From contig NZ_CP137854.1 in NCBI RefSeq assembly GCF_033546935.1, positions 1,178,001 through 1,242,000 of the forward strand: 64,000 bases of DNA. Reading direction: 5' to 3'. The notes beneath the pieces were generated by a model. The model was given only the letters and a program-made list of their open reading frames with translations. It ran no database searches and was not told the origin of the DNA. This DNA is from Xylophilus sp. GOD-11R (GTDB lineage Bacteria > Pseudomonadota > Gammaproteobacteria > Burkholderiales > Burkholderiaceae_C). Below are positions 55,242 to 64,000 of this stretch, piece by piece; within the stretch, counting starts at the first letter, position 1; every line of letters begins with the position of its first letter. The position numbers and the translations under genes are program-made.

Positions 55242-58094
55242 ATGAGCGACCTCCCGAACGCAGCGGCCCCGGCCGCGCCCGACACCGCCGCCGACTCCAC
55301 CACCGCGCCGGGACACAACACCCTGCTGCTGGTCGACGGCTCCAGCTACCTCTACCGTGCCTTCCACGCCATGCCCGATTTGCGGGCGGTGGCGGGCGAC
55401 ATGAACAGCCCGGCGACCGGGGCGATACGCGGCATGGTCAACATGCTGGCCGCGCTGCGCCGCGAAGTGCGCGCCCATTACGCGGCCTGCGTCTTCGATG
55501 CTTCGGGCCCGACCTTCCGCGACCATCTCTATCCGGAATACAAGGCCCATCGAAGCCCGATGCCGCCGGACCTGCGCAGCCAGGTCGAGCCGATCCACGA
55601 GGTGGTCAAGCTGCTGGGCTGGCCGGTGCTGTGCGTGCCGCACGTGGAGGCCGACGACGTCATCGGCACGCTGGCCGCGGCTGCCGCGCGGCAGGGCATG
55701 GAAGTCATCGTTTCCAGCGGCGACAAGGACCTGAGCCAGCTGGTCGACGAGCACATCACCATCATCGACACGATGAATGGCAAGAAGCGCGACATCGCCG
55801 GCGTGACGGCCGAGTTCGGCGTGCCGCCGCAGCTGATGATTGATTACCAGACGCTGATCGGCGACACGGTGGACAACGTGCCGGGCGTGCCCAAGGTCGG
55901 CCCCAAGACGGCCGCCAAATGGCTGCTGGAATACGGCTCGCTCGAAGGCCTGCTGGCCCAGGCGGACAAGATCAAGGGCGTGGCGGGCGAGAACCTGCGT
56001 GCCTCGCTCGACTGGCTGCCCAAGGGCCGCGAACTGGTCACCATCCGCACCGATTGCGATCTGGCCGAGCACATCGTGGGATTGCCTTCGCTCGAAGGCA
56101 TCGCGATGGGCGCGCAGCGCACCGACGAACTCAAGGCCTTCTACGAGCGCTTCGGCTTCAAGGGGTTGGTGCAGTCGCTCAACGCGCAGGACGTAGCGCC
56201 CGAGCGGATCGAGAAGTCGAAAAAACCCGGCCGCGCACCGGACCCGGGCCTGTTCGACGAGCCGGAGGCGATCGCGGCCGACAAGGTGAGCAACCTGCGC
56301 TACGACACCATCGTCGACTGGGCGCTGTTCGACACCTGGTTCGCCCGGGTGCAGGCGGCCGAACTGGTGGCGATCGACACCGAGACGACCTCGCTCGACG
56401 AGATGCGCGCCGAGATCGTCGGCATCAGCTGGAGCGTGGAGCCGGGCGAAGCGGCCTACATTCCGCTGACCCACGACTATCCCGACGCGCCGCCGCAGCT
56501 GCCGCGCGACGAGGTGCTGGCGCGCCTCAAGCCCTGGCTGGAAGACGCCACGCGCGCCAAGCTCGGCCAGCACGTCAAGTACGACCGCCACGTGTTCGCC
56601 AACCACGGCATCGAGGTCGGCGGTTACCGCCACGACACCATGCTGCAGAGCTATGTGCTCGAGGTGCACAAGCCGCACGGGCTGGGCAGCCTCGCCGAGC
56701 GCCATCTGGGCCGCAGCGGCATCAGCTACGAAGACCTTTGCGGCAAGGGCGCCAGCCAGATCCCGTTCAGCCAGGTGGCGATCGAGAAGGCCGCCGAGTA
56801 CTCGTGCGAGGACTCCGACCAGACGCTGGACGTGCACCGCACGCTCTGGCCGCGCCTGCAGGCCGACGAGAAGCTGTTGGCCATCTACGAGCTGGAGATG
56901 GCCAGCAGCGAGGCGCTCTACCGCATCGAGCGCAACGGCGTGATGATCGACGCGGCCCTGCTCGCGCAGCAGAGCCACCAGCTCGGCCAGCGCATCCTGG
57001 AGCTGGAGCAGCAGGCCCACGAGCTGGCGGGCCAGCCCTTCAACCTGGGCAGCCCCAAGCAGATCGGCGAGATCTTCTTCGTGAAGCTCGGCCTGCCGAT
57101 CGTCAAGAAGACGCCGAGCGGTGCGCCCAGCACCGACGAGGAGGTGCTGGAGAAGCTGGCCGAGGACTACCCGCTGCCGGCGCGGATCCTGGAGCACCGG
57201 GGTCTGTCCAAGCTCAAGGGCACCTACACCGACAAGCTCGGCACGCTGGCGCTGCCGCGAACCGGCCGCGTCCACACGCATTACGCGCAGGCGGTGGCGG
57301 TGACCGGACGGCTGTCGAGCAACGACCCCAACCTGCAGAACATTCCGGTGCGCACGGCAGAAGGCCGGCGCATCCGCGAAGCCTTCGTGGCGCCGGCCGG
57401 CAGCGTGATCGCGAGTGCCGACTACAGCCAGATCGAGCTGCGGATCATGGCGCACCTCAGCGGCGACGAGGCCCTGCTGCGCGCGTTCCAGGAAGGCCTG
57501 GACGTGCACCGCGCCACGGCCGCCGAAGTGTTCGGCGTGGAGGTCGACGCGGTCGCCAGCGAGCAGCGCCGCTATGCGAAGGTCATCAACTTCGGACTCA
57601 TCTACGGCATGAGCAGCTTCGGGCTCTCCAAGAGTCTGGGCATCGAGACCAAGGCCGCTGCCGCCTACATCGACCGGTATTTCCAGCGCTTCGCAGGCGT
57701 CAAGCGCTACATGGACGAAACGCGGGCGTCGGCCAAGGAAAAAGGTTATGTCGAGACCGTGTTCGGCCGGCGCCTCTATCTGCCCGAGATCAATTCGCCC
57801 AACGGCCCGCGCCGGGGCGGCGCAGAGCGCGCGGCGATCAACGCGCCGATGCAGGGCACGGCGGCCGACCTGATCAAGCTCAGCATGGTCGAGGTGCAGA
57901 AGGTGCTCGACGCCGAGAAGCGCGGCACCCGCGTGATCATGCAGGTACACGACGAACTGGTGTTCGAGGTACCGCAGGACGAGGTCGATTGGGTGCGCGC
58001 CGAGGTGCCGCGCATCATGGCCGGCGTGGCGCAGTTGCAGGTGCCCTTGCTGGCCGAGATCGGCTTTGGCGCCAATTGGGAAACCGCGCACTGA
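55242..58094 (+). CDS. polA: DNA polymerase I
   Basis: PolA fills gaps and removes RNA primers. The 950 residues carry three domains. The 5'-3' exonuclease shows LLLVDGSSYLYRAFHAMPD and SGDKDLSQLVD. The 3'-5' exonuclease keeps its catalytic acids (VAIDTETTSLDEM and CEDSDQTLDVHR), so proofreading should be intact. The polymerase domain shows TGRLSSNDPNLQNIPVRT, SADYSQIELRIMAHLSGD, RRYAKVINFGLIYGMSSFGL and QVHDELVFEVP. The ATG at 55242 is used; the extra N-terminal Ala/Pro stretch before LLLV is common in this group. A long antisense frame on the opposite strand is a compositional shadow. Confidence 0.97.
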   Translation: MSDLPNAAAPAAPDTAADSTTAPGHNTLLLVDGSSYLYRAFHAMPDLRAVAGDMNSPATGAIRGMVNMLAALRREVRAHYAACVFDASGPTFRDHLYPEYKAHRSPMPPDLRSQVEPIHEVVKLLGWPVLCVPHVEADDVIGTLAAAAARQGMEVIVSSGDKDLSQLVDEHITIIDTMNGKKRDIAGVTAEFGVPPQLMIDYQTLIGDTVDNVPGVPKVGPKTAAKWLLEYGSLEGLLAQADKIKGVAGENLRASLDWLPKGRELVTIRTDCDLAEHIVGLPSLEGIAMGAQRTDELKAFYERFGFKGLVQSLNAQDVAPERIEKSKKPGRAPDPGLFDEPEAIAADKVSNLRYDTIVDWALFDTWFARVQAAELVAIDTETTSLDEMRAEIVGISWSVEPGEAAYIPLTHDYPDAPPQLPRDEVLARLKPWLEDATRAKLGQHVKYDRHVFANHGIEVGGYRHDTMLQSYVLEVHKPHGLGSLAERHLGRSGISYEDLCGKGASQIPFSQVAIEKAAEYSCEDSDQTLDVHRTLWPRLQADEKLLAIYELEMASSEALYRIERNGVMIDAALLAQQSHQLGQRILELEQQAHELAGQPFNLGSPKQIGEIFFVKLGLPIVKKTPSGAPSTDEEVLEKLAEDYPLPARILEHRGLSKLKGTYTDKLGTLALPRTGRVHTHYAQAVAVTGRLSSNDPNLQNIPVRTAEGRRIREAFVAPAGSVIASADYSQIELRIMAHLSGDEALLRAFQEGLDVHRATAAEVFGVEVDAVASEQRRYAKVINFGLIYGMSSFGLSKSLGIETKAAAAYIDRYFQRFAGVKRYMDETRASAKEKGYVETVFGRRLYLPEINSPNGPRRGGAERAAINAPMQGTAADLIKLSMVEVQKVLDAEKRGTRVIMQVHDELVFEVPQDEVDWVRAEVPRIMAGVAQLQVPLLAEIGFGANWETAH

Positions 58095-58226
58095 CAGGCT
58101 TGTGCAGCCGACGCGGATTTACCGCTTGACAGCGTTGCTAAGATGAAAACGGCATGAGCCCTCGGCCCGGCGCCGGTCCGCGAATCGACATTCGTGGTGC
58201 GTCCGGAAACCGGCCAGGGCGTGCGC

Positions 58227-58260
58227 AGCGGCCCCTCCACGGCGAGGTGGCCGCTTTTTT
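58227..58260 (+). terminator. Intrinsic terminator between polA and the ZIP gene
   Basis: AGCGGCC (58227-58233) pairs with GGCCGCT (58249-58255). An inner CCTC/GAGG pair continues the stem with one bulged base, and six T follow. It lies 130 nt after the polA stop and 45 nt before the ZIP transporter start. It most simply ends the polA transcript, but its closeness to the next gene leaves attenuation of that gene possible. Confidence 0.85.
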
Positions 58261-58304
58261 GATGGTTCGGGCAAGAGGGGCGGTGCGGCGTGGAACGAGG
58301 GGAA

Positions 58305-59228
58305 ATGGAACTGTTGGCGATCCTGGCGGCGACGCTGGCGTCCGGCGTGGGCAGCGTGTGGCTGGCCGCCTTCCTGCTGCGACTGGGCGTGGGATCGCAG
58401 CGTGGCCCGGGCCCGCAGCATCTGTTGAGCCTGGCGGCCGGCGCCTTGTTGTCGACCGCCTTCATGCACCTGCTGCCGGAAGCTTTCGAGAGCGGCATCG
58501 AGCCGCAGTGGCTGTTCGCGGTGCTGCTGGCGGGCGTCGTCTTCTTCTTCCTGCTCGACAAGGCCGAGCTCTGGCATCACGGCCACGAGCATGCGGCACC
58601 GGCGGCCGGTGACTCGCATGGCCACGACCACCACGACCACCAAGACCACCACGCGCACGGCGACCAGGCAAGCCACGCACACGTGCATTCGCACATGCGC
58701 GCCTCCGGCGGCTGGTCCCTGGTAACCGGCGACAGCGTGCACTGCTTCGGCGACGGCGTGCTGATTGCCTCGGCTTTCATGGCGGACCTGCGGCTGGGTC
58801 TGGTCGCCGCCATTGCGGTGCTGGCGCACGAGGTGCCGCACCACATCGGCGACCTGGTCGTCATGCGGCATTCCGCGGGTGGCCGGCGCATGGCCTTGTT
58901 GAAGGTGTCGCTGGCGGGCGCCGTCACCGCACTCGGCGGGCTGGCAGGTTATTTTCTGCTGGAGCAACTGAGCGAGCTGCTGCCGTATTTCCTGGTGGCC
59001 GCGGCCAGCAGCTTCGTCTATGTGGCGCTGGCCGACCTGATCCCGCAGCTGCAACGGCACCTGAGCTCGCGCCAGACCTTCGCGCAGATCGCCTGGCTGC
59101 TCGCCGGCATCGTGCTGGTGGTGGCGGTGAGCCGGCTGGCGCACGAACATGGTCCGGAAGACGGCCACGACCACGGTCATGGCCACGAGCACGGGCTGAC
59201 CGCGCCGGCGAATCAACCCGTTGGCTGA
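58305..59228 (+). CDS. ZIP-family metal (zinc/iron) transporter
   Basis: A 307-residue inner-membrane permease importing divalent metal, probably zinc. About eight hydrophobic segments are seen, starting MELLAILAATLASGVGSVWL. A long His-rich cytoplasmic loop (about residues 90-127, repeated HGHDHHDH-like) would bind metal. The transport-site motifs are in VHCFGDGVLIASAF and LAHEVPHHIGDLVVM, corresponding to HNFxDG and HEIPHEIGD of the LIV-1-like group. A second His-rich tail precedes the stop. The ATG at 58305 has GAGGGGA just upstream and is better than the in-frame GTG at 58290. Confidence 0.9.
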   Translation: MELLAILAATLASGVGSVWLAAFLLRLGVGSQRGPGPQHLLSLAAGALLSTAFMHLLPEAFESGIEPQWLFAVLLAGVVFFFLLDKAELWHHGHEHAAPAAGDSHGHDHHDHQDHHAHGDQASHAHVHSHMRASGGWSLVTGDSVHCFGDGVLIASAFMADLRLGLVAAIAVLAHEVPHHIGDLVVMRHSAGGRRMALLKVSLAGAVTALGGLAGYFLLEQLSELLPYFLVAAASSFVYVALADLIPQLQRHLSSRQTFAQIAWLLAGIVLVVAVSRLAHEHGPEDGHDHGHGHEHGLTAPANQPVG

Positions 59229-59243
59229 GGGCTTTCGATCGGC

Positions 59244-60000
59244 CTACCGGTCGCGCTGCAGCAGTTGCGCACGCACCTCGGGCACCAGGCGCCGCGCCAC
59301 CGGCAGGCGCTCGTCGGTACCGCGCAGGCTCAGTAGCCAGCCGGCGCCCGAACCCTCGTCGTCGCTTTCGGAGTCGACCCGCTCCACGCCCATCACGGCC
59401 GAGCGCACCGCCAGCGTGTGGCGATGCACCCGCAGCAACTGGCCGGCGTAGCGTTTTTCCATGTCCACCAGGGATCCGTCGAGCATGAATCGGCCCCGGC
59501 TGGTCACGGCGCAGAGCCGTTTTTCTTCGGCGCGCAGATAGAGCACCTCGTTCAGCGGCAGGCGTTGCACCCTGGCCGCGCCGAACGATGCGCAGGCTCT
59601 CGTCTTCGCGCGCCTGGTCGTCGGTGGCGGCCCGCAGCCGGGCGGCCTTGTGCAGTGCGCGCTCCAGCCGCTCGGGGCGCACCGGCTTGGTCAGGTAGTC
59701 GATGGCGTCGGCCTCGAAGGCGTCGAGCGCGTGCTGCGGATGGCCGGTCACGAACACCACGGCGGGCTTTTGGGGCAGCCAGCGCATCGAGCTCGCCAGG
59801 CTCATGCCGTCCTGGCCGGGCATCTCGACATCGAGCAGCAGCAGGTCGAAAGCGCGGTGGCGCATCAGGCCGGCGGCACGCCCGGCGTCGGCGGCTTCCT
59901 CGACCGTGCTGCAAAGATCGGCGCCGCAGCGGGCCAGCAATTGCCGCATCTGCTGGCGGGCACAGGTGTCGTCGTCGACGATGAGGATGCTCAGGGACAT
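59244..60000 (-). pseudogene. LytTR-type response regulator with frameshift
   Basis: The first part (ATG 60000, [20 protein letters not shown]) is a good receiver with the phospho-acceptor in FDLLLLDVEMPGQDG and the Lys in DYLTKPVRP. Near 59575-59580 the frame is lost in the middle of ESLRIVRRG. The continuation VQRLPLNEVLYLRAEEKRLC to LRVHRHTLAV is the LytTR DNA-binding domain in another frame, ending at 59244. A two-base loss or one-base gain would explain it, since relatives read RRGARVQRLPLN. It is either a genuine mutation or a sequencing error. The intact protein would be AlgR-like, about 250 residues. It starts 69 nt from the divergent argH. Confidence 0.82.
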
Positions 60001-60068
60001 GGCTTGCTCGAAAGGGCACCGCGAGGGCGCCGATAAAATACGCGGTTGCGCTTCACCGACCTTACCCG

Positions 60069-61511
<1,443 letters not shown>

Positions 61512-61583
61512 ACCAGCCGGTTTTCAGCACGGCCTAAGCGGCGCGGGGCATCATCGGCGCTCCCTGGCAACGCCTGTAGACCC

Positions 61584-62243
61584 ATGCGCATCCTGCTTGT
61601 CGAAGACGATCCGATGATCGGCGAGGCCGTGCTCGACCTGCTGCGCGCCGAGCGCTACGCCGTCGACTGGGTGCGCGACGGCGACATGGCCGACACCGCC
61701 TTGCGCAGCGAGCACTACGACGGCGTGCTGCTCGACCTGGGCCTGCCCCGGCGTGACGGCATCGAGGTGCTGAAGGCCCTGCGGGCACGCGGTGCGCGGG
61801 TGCCGGTGCTGATCGCCACCGCGCGCGACGCCATCGCCGACCGCGTCGCCGGCCTCGACGCGGGGGCCGACGACTATGTCGTCAAGCCCTTCGACACCGA
61901 CGAACTGCTGGCCCGGGTCCGCGCCCTGGTGCGGCGCGGCGAGGGGCATGGCGCGCCGACCTTCTCCCATCGCGGCGTGACGCTGGATCCGGCCACGCAT
62001 CAGGCCACACAGGACGGTCGGCCGGTCAATCTGTCAGCCCGCGAATGGGCGGTGCTCGAGCCGATGCTGGCCCGGCCGGGCGTGATCTTTTCGCGCGTTC
62101 AGCTGGAAGAGCGCATGTTCGGCTGGAAGGACGACGTCAGCAGCAATGCGGTGGAGGTCTACATCCACGGCGTTCGCAAGAAGCTTGGCGCGGACCTGAT
62201 CCAGACCGTGCGCGGGCTGGGTTACCTGGTGCCCAAGGCATGA
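61584..62243 (+). CDS. OmpR-family response regulator (QseB-like)
   Basis: A 219-residue regulator with an intact receiver: acidic pocket EDD (residues 7-9), phospho-acceptor Asp51 in YDGVLLDLGLPRRDG, and Lys in DDYVVKPFDTDE. A C-terminal winged helix follows (LSAREWAVLEPMLARPGVIF to SNAVEVYIHGVRKKLG and TVRGLGYLV). Its stop overlaps the start of the sensor kinase gene (ATGA). The pair resembles QseBC/PmrAB-type systems in layout; the signal is unknown. Confidence 0.92.
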   Translation: MRILLVEDDPMIGEAVLDLLRAERYAVDWVRDGDMADTALRSEHYDGVLLDLGLPRRDGIEVLKALRARGARVPVLIATARDAIADRVAGLDAGADDYVVKPFDTDELLARVRALVRRGEGHGAPTFSHRGVTLDPATHQATQDGRPVNLSAREWAVLEPMLARPGVIFSRVQLEERMFGWKDDVSSNAVEVYIHGVRKKLGADLIQTVRGLGYLVPKA

Positions 62244-63583
62244 CGGCGGTCGGCTGGCAACGCCTGGTGCCGCGGTCGCTGCACGCGCGCCTGATGGTGT
62301 TGTTGCTGGCCTGCGTGGCGCTGGCGGCAGCGGCACTGGCCACCGGCGCCTACCGCACCGCGCTGCGCGAGGCCGACACCCTCAACGACCTGCATTTGCG
62401 CCAGGTCGCCAACTCGCTGCGGCACGCGGTGCCCCTGGTCGGCCGGACCGACGAAGAAGCCGACGCCGACCTCGATCTGCAGGTGCAGATCTGGAGCGCC
62501 GACGGCGTCCAGCTCTACCGCTCGGCGCGCGCGCGCCTGCCGCAGCGCGCAGTGCTCGGTTTCTCGGATATGACGGTCGAGGGCACTCGTTACCGCGTCT
62601 ATTCCATCCAGACGCCGCTGCAGACGGTGCAGATCGCCCAGGACCTCGATGCCCGGCAGGAGCGCGCCCGCGCCCAGGCCCTGCGCGCCACGCTACCGGT
62701 GGTGCTGGTGGCGCCGCTGCTGATGCTGGCGATGGGCGCGGTCATCAGCCGCACGCTGGCGCCGGTCGAACGCATGCGTCGGCAGGTGGCCGGGCGCGCG
62801 GCAGACGACCTGCGCCCCTTGCCCGAGGACCGGCTGCCCGACGAGGTGCTGCCACTGGTGCGCGAACTCAACCTGCTGTTCGGCCGGGTGCGCGGCGCCT
62901 TCGACGCTCAGCGCCATTTCGTCGCCGACGCGGCGCACGAGCTGCGTTCGCCGCTCACGGCCTTGAAGCTGCAGGTGCAGGGACTGCGCCGCCAGCCGCA
63001 GGACACCGGCGCACAGGCGGCAGCGGTGGACCGGCTGACGCAGGGCATCGACCGGGCGATCGCGCTGGTCGGGCAGTTGCTGCAGTTGGCGCGCCAGGAT
63101 GCCGGTTCACTGGCCTCCGGCGCTGCGGGGGCGCTCGATCTGCGCGACGTGGTGCAGGCGGTGACGGCCGACGCGCTGCCCCTGGCGGCCGCCCGCGGCA
63201 TCGACCTCGGGGCCGTGGCGGTCGATAGCGCCCCGATCACCGGTCACGCGGACAGCCTGCAAACTCTCCTGCGCAATCTGGTCGACAACGCGATCAAATT
63301 CGCACCGCAAGGCGGTCAAGTCGACATCGAATTGCGTCGCAGCGGTGACGGGGCCCTGTTGGCGGTCGACGACAACGGGCCGGGCATTCCGGATGCCTAC
63401 CGTGCACGGGTGCTCGATCGCTTTTTCCGCATGCCGGATGCAGCGGCACCCGGCAGCGGCCTGGGCCTGGCGATCGTGCAGGCGATCGCAGCGCGGCATG
63501 GCGCGACCCTGGCACTCTCGTCCTCGCCCACCCTCGGGGGTCTTCGGGTGGAAGTCCGGTTTCCAGGGCCCGGTCGATCCTAG
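62240..63583 (+). CDS. Membrane sensor histidine kinase (QseC-like)
   Basis: A 447-residue kinase partnered with the overlapping regulator gene. There is a membrane segment near the N terminus (LMVLLLACVALAAAALATGA), a periplasmic sensor region of about 125 residues, and a second segment (LPVVLVAPLLMLAMGAVISR). A HAMP-like linker follows, then the phospho-accepting histidine in FVADAAHELRSPLTALKLQV and the ATPase motifs LLRNLVDNAIKFAPQGG (N box), VDDNGPGIP and GSGLGLAIVQAIAARHG. The convergent partial gene beyond overlaps its stop. Confidence 0.92.
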   Translation: MTAVGWQRLVPRSLHARLMVLLLACVALAAAALATGAYRTALREADTLNDLHLRQVANSLRHAVPLVGRTDEEADADLDLQVQIWSADGVQLYRSARARLPQRAVLGFSDMTVEGTRYRVYSIQTPLQTVQIAQDLDARQERARAQALRATLPVVLVAPLLMLAMGAVISRTLAPVERMRRQVAGRAADDLRPLPEDRLPDEVLPLVRELNLLFGRVRGAFDAQRHFVADAAHELRSPLTALKLQVQGLRRQPQDTGAQAAAVDRLTQGIDRAIALVGQLLQLARQDAGSLASGAAGALDLRDVVQAVTADALPLAAARGIDLGAVAVDSAPITGHADSLQTLLRNLVDNAIKFAPQGGQVDIELRRSGDGALLAVDDNGPGIPDAYRARVLDRFFRMPDAAAPGSGLGLAIVQAIAARHGATLALSSSPTLGGLRVEVRFPGPGRS

Positions 63584-64000
63584 ATAGCGTATTGGTAGCT
63601 GGCCGGAATCGACAGCTGCTGCACGATGAGGTTTCTTTCCTCGTGTGTGAAGTTATCCAGCATGCGTGAGAAAGGTGCTTTCGCCTCGCGTCGCATCGTG
63701 ACCGGAATGCGGTTGAACACGCCATTCAGGTGATCCAGCGAGCTCATGAAGATATAGGAGGGCAGGCGCAGGCCCGGGTCGCACAAGGCCTCGATCACCT
63801 TCGGAATTTCGGCAGGCGGCAGCCGCAGGAGACCGTCGAGCTCGAGCTGGAATTCCTCGACCCGCGTTTCGCCATGGCGGGCCAGCACGGCGTTGGCAGC
63901 CAGCCGGACCATGCTGGCCTGCGCAGGCGGCAGGCGCTGGCTGTAGGCAACGGCCTTGGCGAGCATGGCTTCGTGCCATTGGGTGGGCGATTCGTTTCTG
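63580..64000 (-). CDS. Unknown protein, 5' part outside the window
   Basis: The frame is open from the right edge to a stop at 63580, so at least 139 C-terminal residues are present. The visible part is mostly alpha-helical and charged: SPTQWHEAMLAKAVAYSQRL, then VRLAANAVLARHGETRVEEF, IPKVIEALCDPGLRLPSYIF, MRREAKAPFSRMLDNFTHEE, ending IPASYQYAI. An ATG at 63966 is in frame, but coding-like sequence continues upstream of it, so the true start is probably off the edge. I recognise no family. The stop overlaps the convergent histidine kinase by four bases. Confidence 0.6.
   Translation of the reverse strand, partial: RNESPTQWHEAMLAKAVAYSQRLPPAQASMVRLAANAVLARHGETRVEEFQLELDGLLRLPPAEIPKVIEALCDPGLRLPSYIFMSSLDHLNGVFNRIPVTMRREAKAPFSRMLDNFTHEERNLIVQQLSIPASYQYAI

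Noticed and set aside
54732..58091. Very long open frame on the minus strand, antisense to polA
   Set aside because: The plus strand encodes a full-length DNA polymerase I with all motifs. The antisense frame has no family resemblance and reflects third-position GC bias.
58119..58150. TTGACA followed by TAAGAT as a sigma-70 promoter for the ZIP gene
   Set aside because: The two hexamers are only about eight bases apart, and no -10 element lies at 16-18 nt from TTGACA.

Overview
The window is a stretch of GC-rich chromosome from a proteobacterium, most likely a betaproteobacterium of the order Burkholderiales (Comamonadaceae-like). This is inferred from the high GC with strong third-position bias, the neighbourhood uvrD / BPSS1780-family membrane protein / thrB / DUF2782 / polA, split pqiA genes, and an FNR/ANR-type regulator next to hemN and cyd genes. 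No plasmid, phage, CRISPR or rRNA sequence is visible. One tRNA gene is present.

Layout. (1) 1-2354: the N-terminal part of dnaG leaves the window on the left, divergent from a stand-alone uppS. (2) 2555-9709: a tightly packed operon for a CDP-3,6-dideoxyhexose (reductase E3, rfbF, rfbG, rfbH), continued by an NAD-dependent sugar epimerase/reductase and a transketolase split into two genes. Its distal end drops sharply in GC and is followed by a decayed IS5-family transposase fragment. (3) 10391-15345: galE, a YdcF-family membrane protein, a periplasmic glycerophosphodiesterase, a small membrane protein, a PhoD-type phosphatase and a 48-residue ORF. (4) 15427-18893: rfbB-rfbD-rfbA-rfbC for dTDP-L-rhamnose, closed by a perfect hairpin terminator. 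(5) 18915-29185: a fumarylacetoacetase-family enzyme, then a low-oxygen module of fnr, hemN, cydDC and cydABX with ompW. Perfect FNR boxes sit in both divergent promoter regions. (6) 29186-34816: a succinate-semialdehyde-type dehydrogenase, an orphan polysaccharide flippase, a zeta-class glutathione transferase, a wrecked flavoprotein-reductase pseudogene, and a response regulator whose receiver has lost its phospho-acceptor Asp and its conserved Lys. (7) 35044-41000: a small cytochrome c, the pqi membrane-lipid transport operon with pqiA split in two, a cupin and SRPBCC pair, and a soluble PAS histidine kinase. (8) 41328-46883: a stress-flavoured group (small Gln/Asn-rich protein, DUF6321 protein, short RecQ, KatE-type catalase, DUF1810 protein). 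(9) 47275-49576: an O-antigen ligase/polymerase-like membrane protein of lower GC, a gene-poor stretch, and tRNA-Lys(CTT). (10) 49740-64000: core chromosome, including uvrD, thrB, polA, a ZIP metal transporter, a frameshifted LytTR regulator, argH, an OmpR/QseC-type two-component pair and a partial unknown gene.

How the parts fit. Surface-polysaccharide functions are scattered over 50 kb: lipid carrier synthase, two nucleotide-sugar operons, galE, a flippase and a ligase. No glycosyltransferase is visible, so assembly genes must lie elsewhere or have been lost. The most unusual biochemistry is the CDP-dideoxyhexose operon with a split transketolase, which suggests a carbon-branched deoxysugar. 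The fnr-hemN-cyd block reads as a compact microaerobic regulon.
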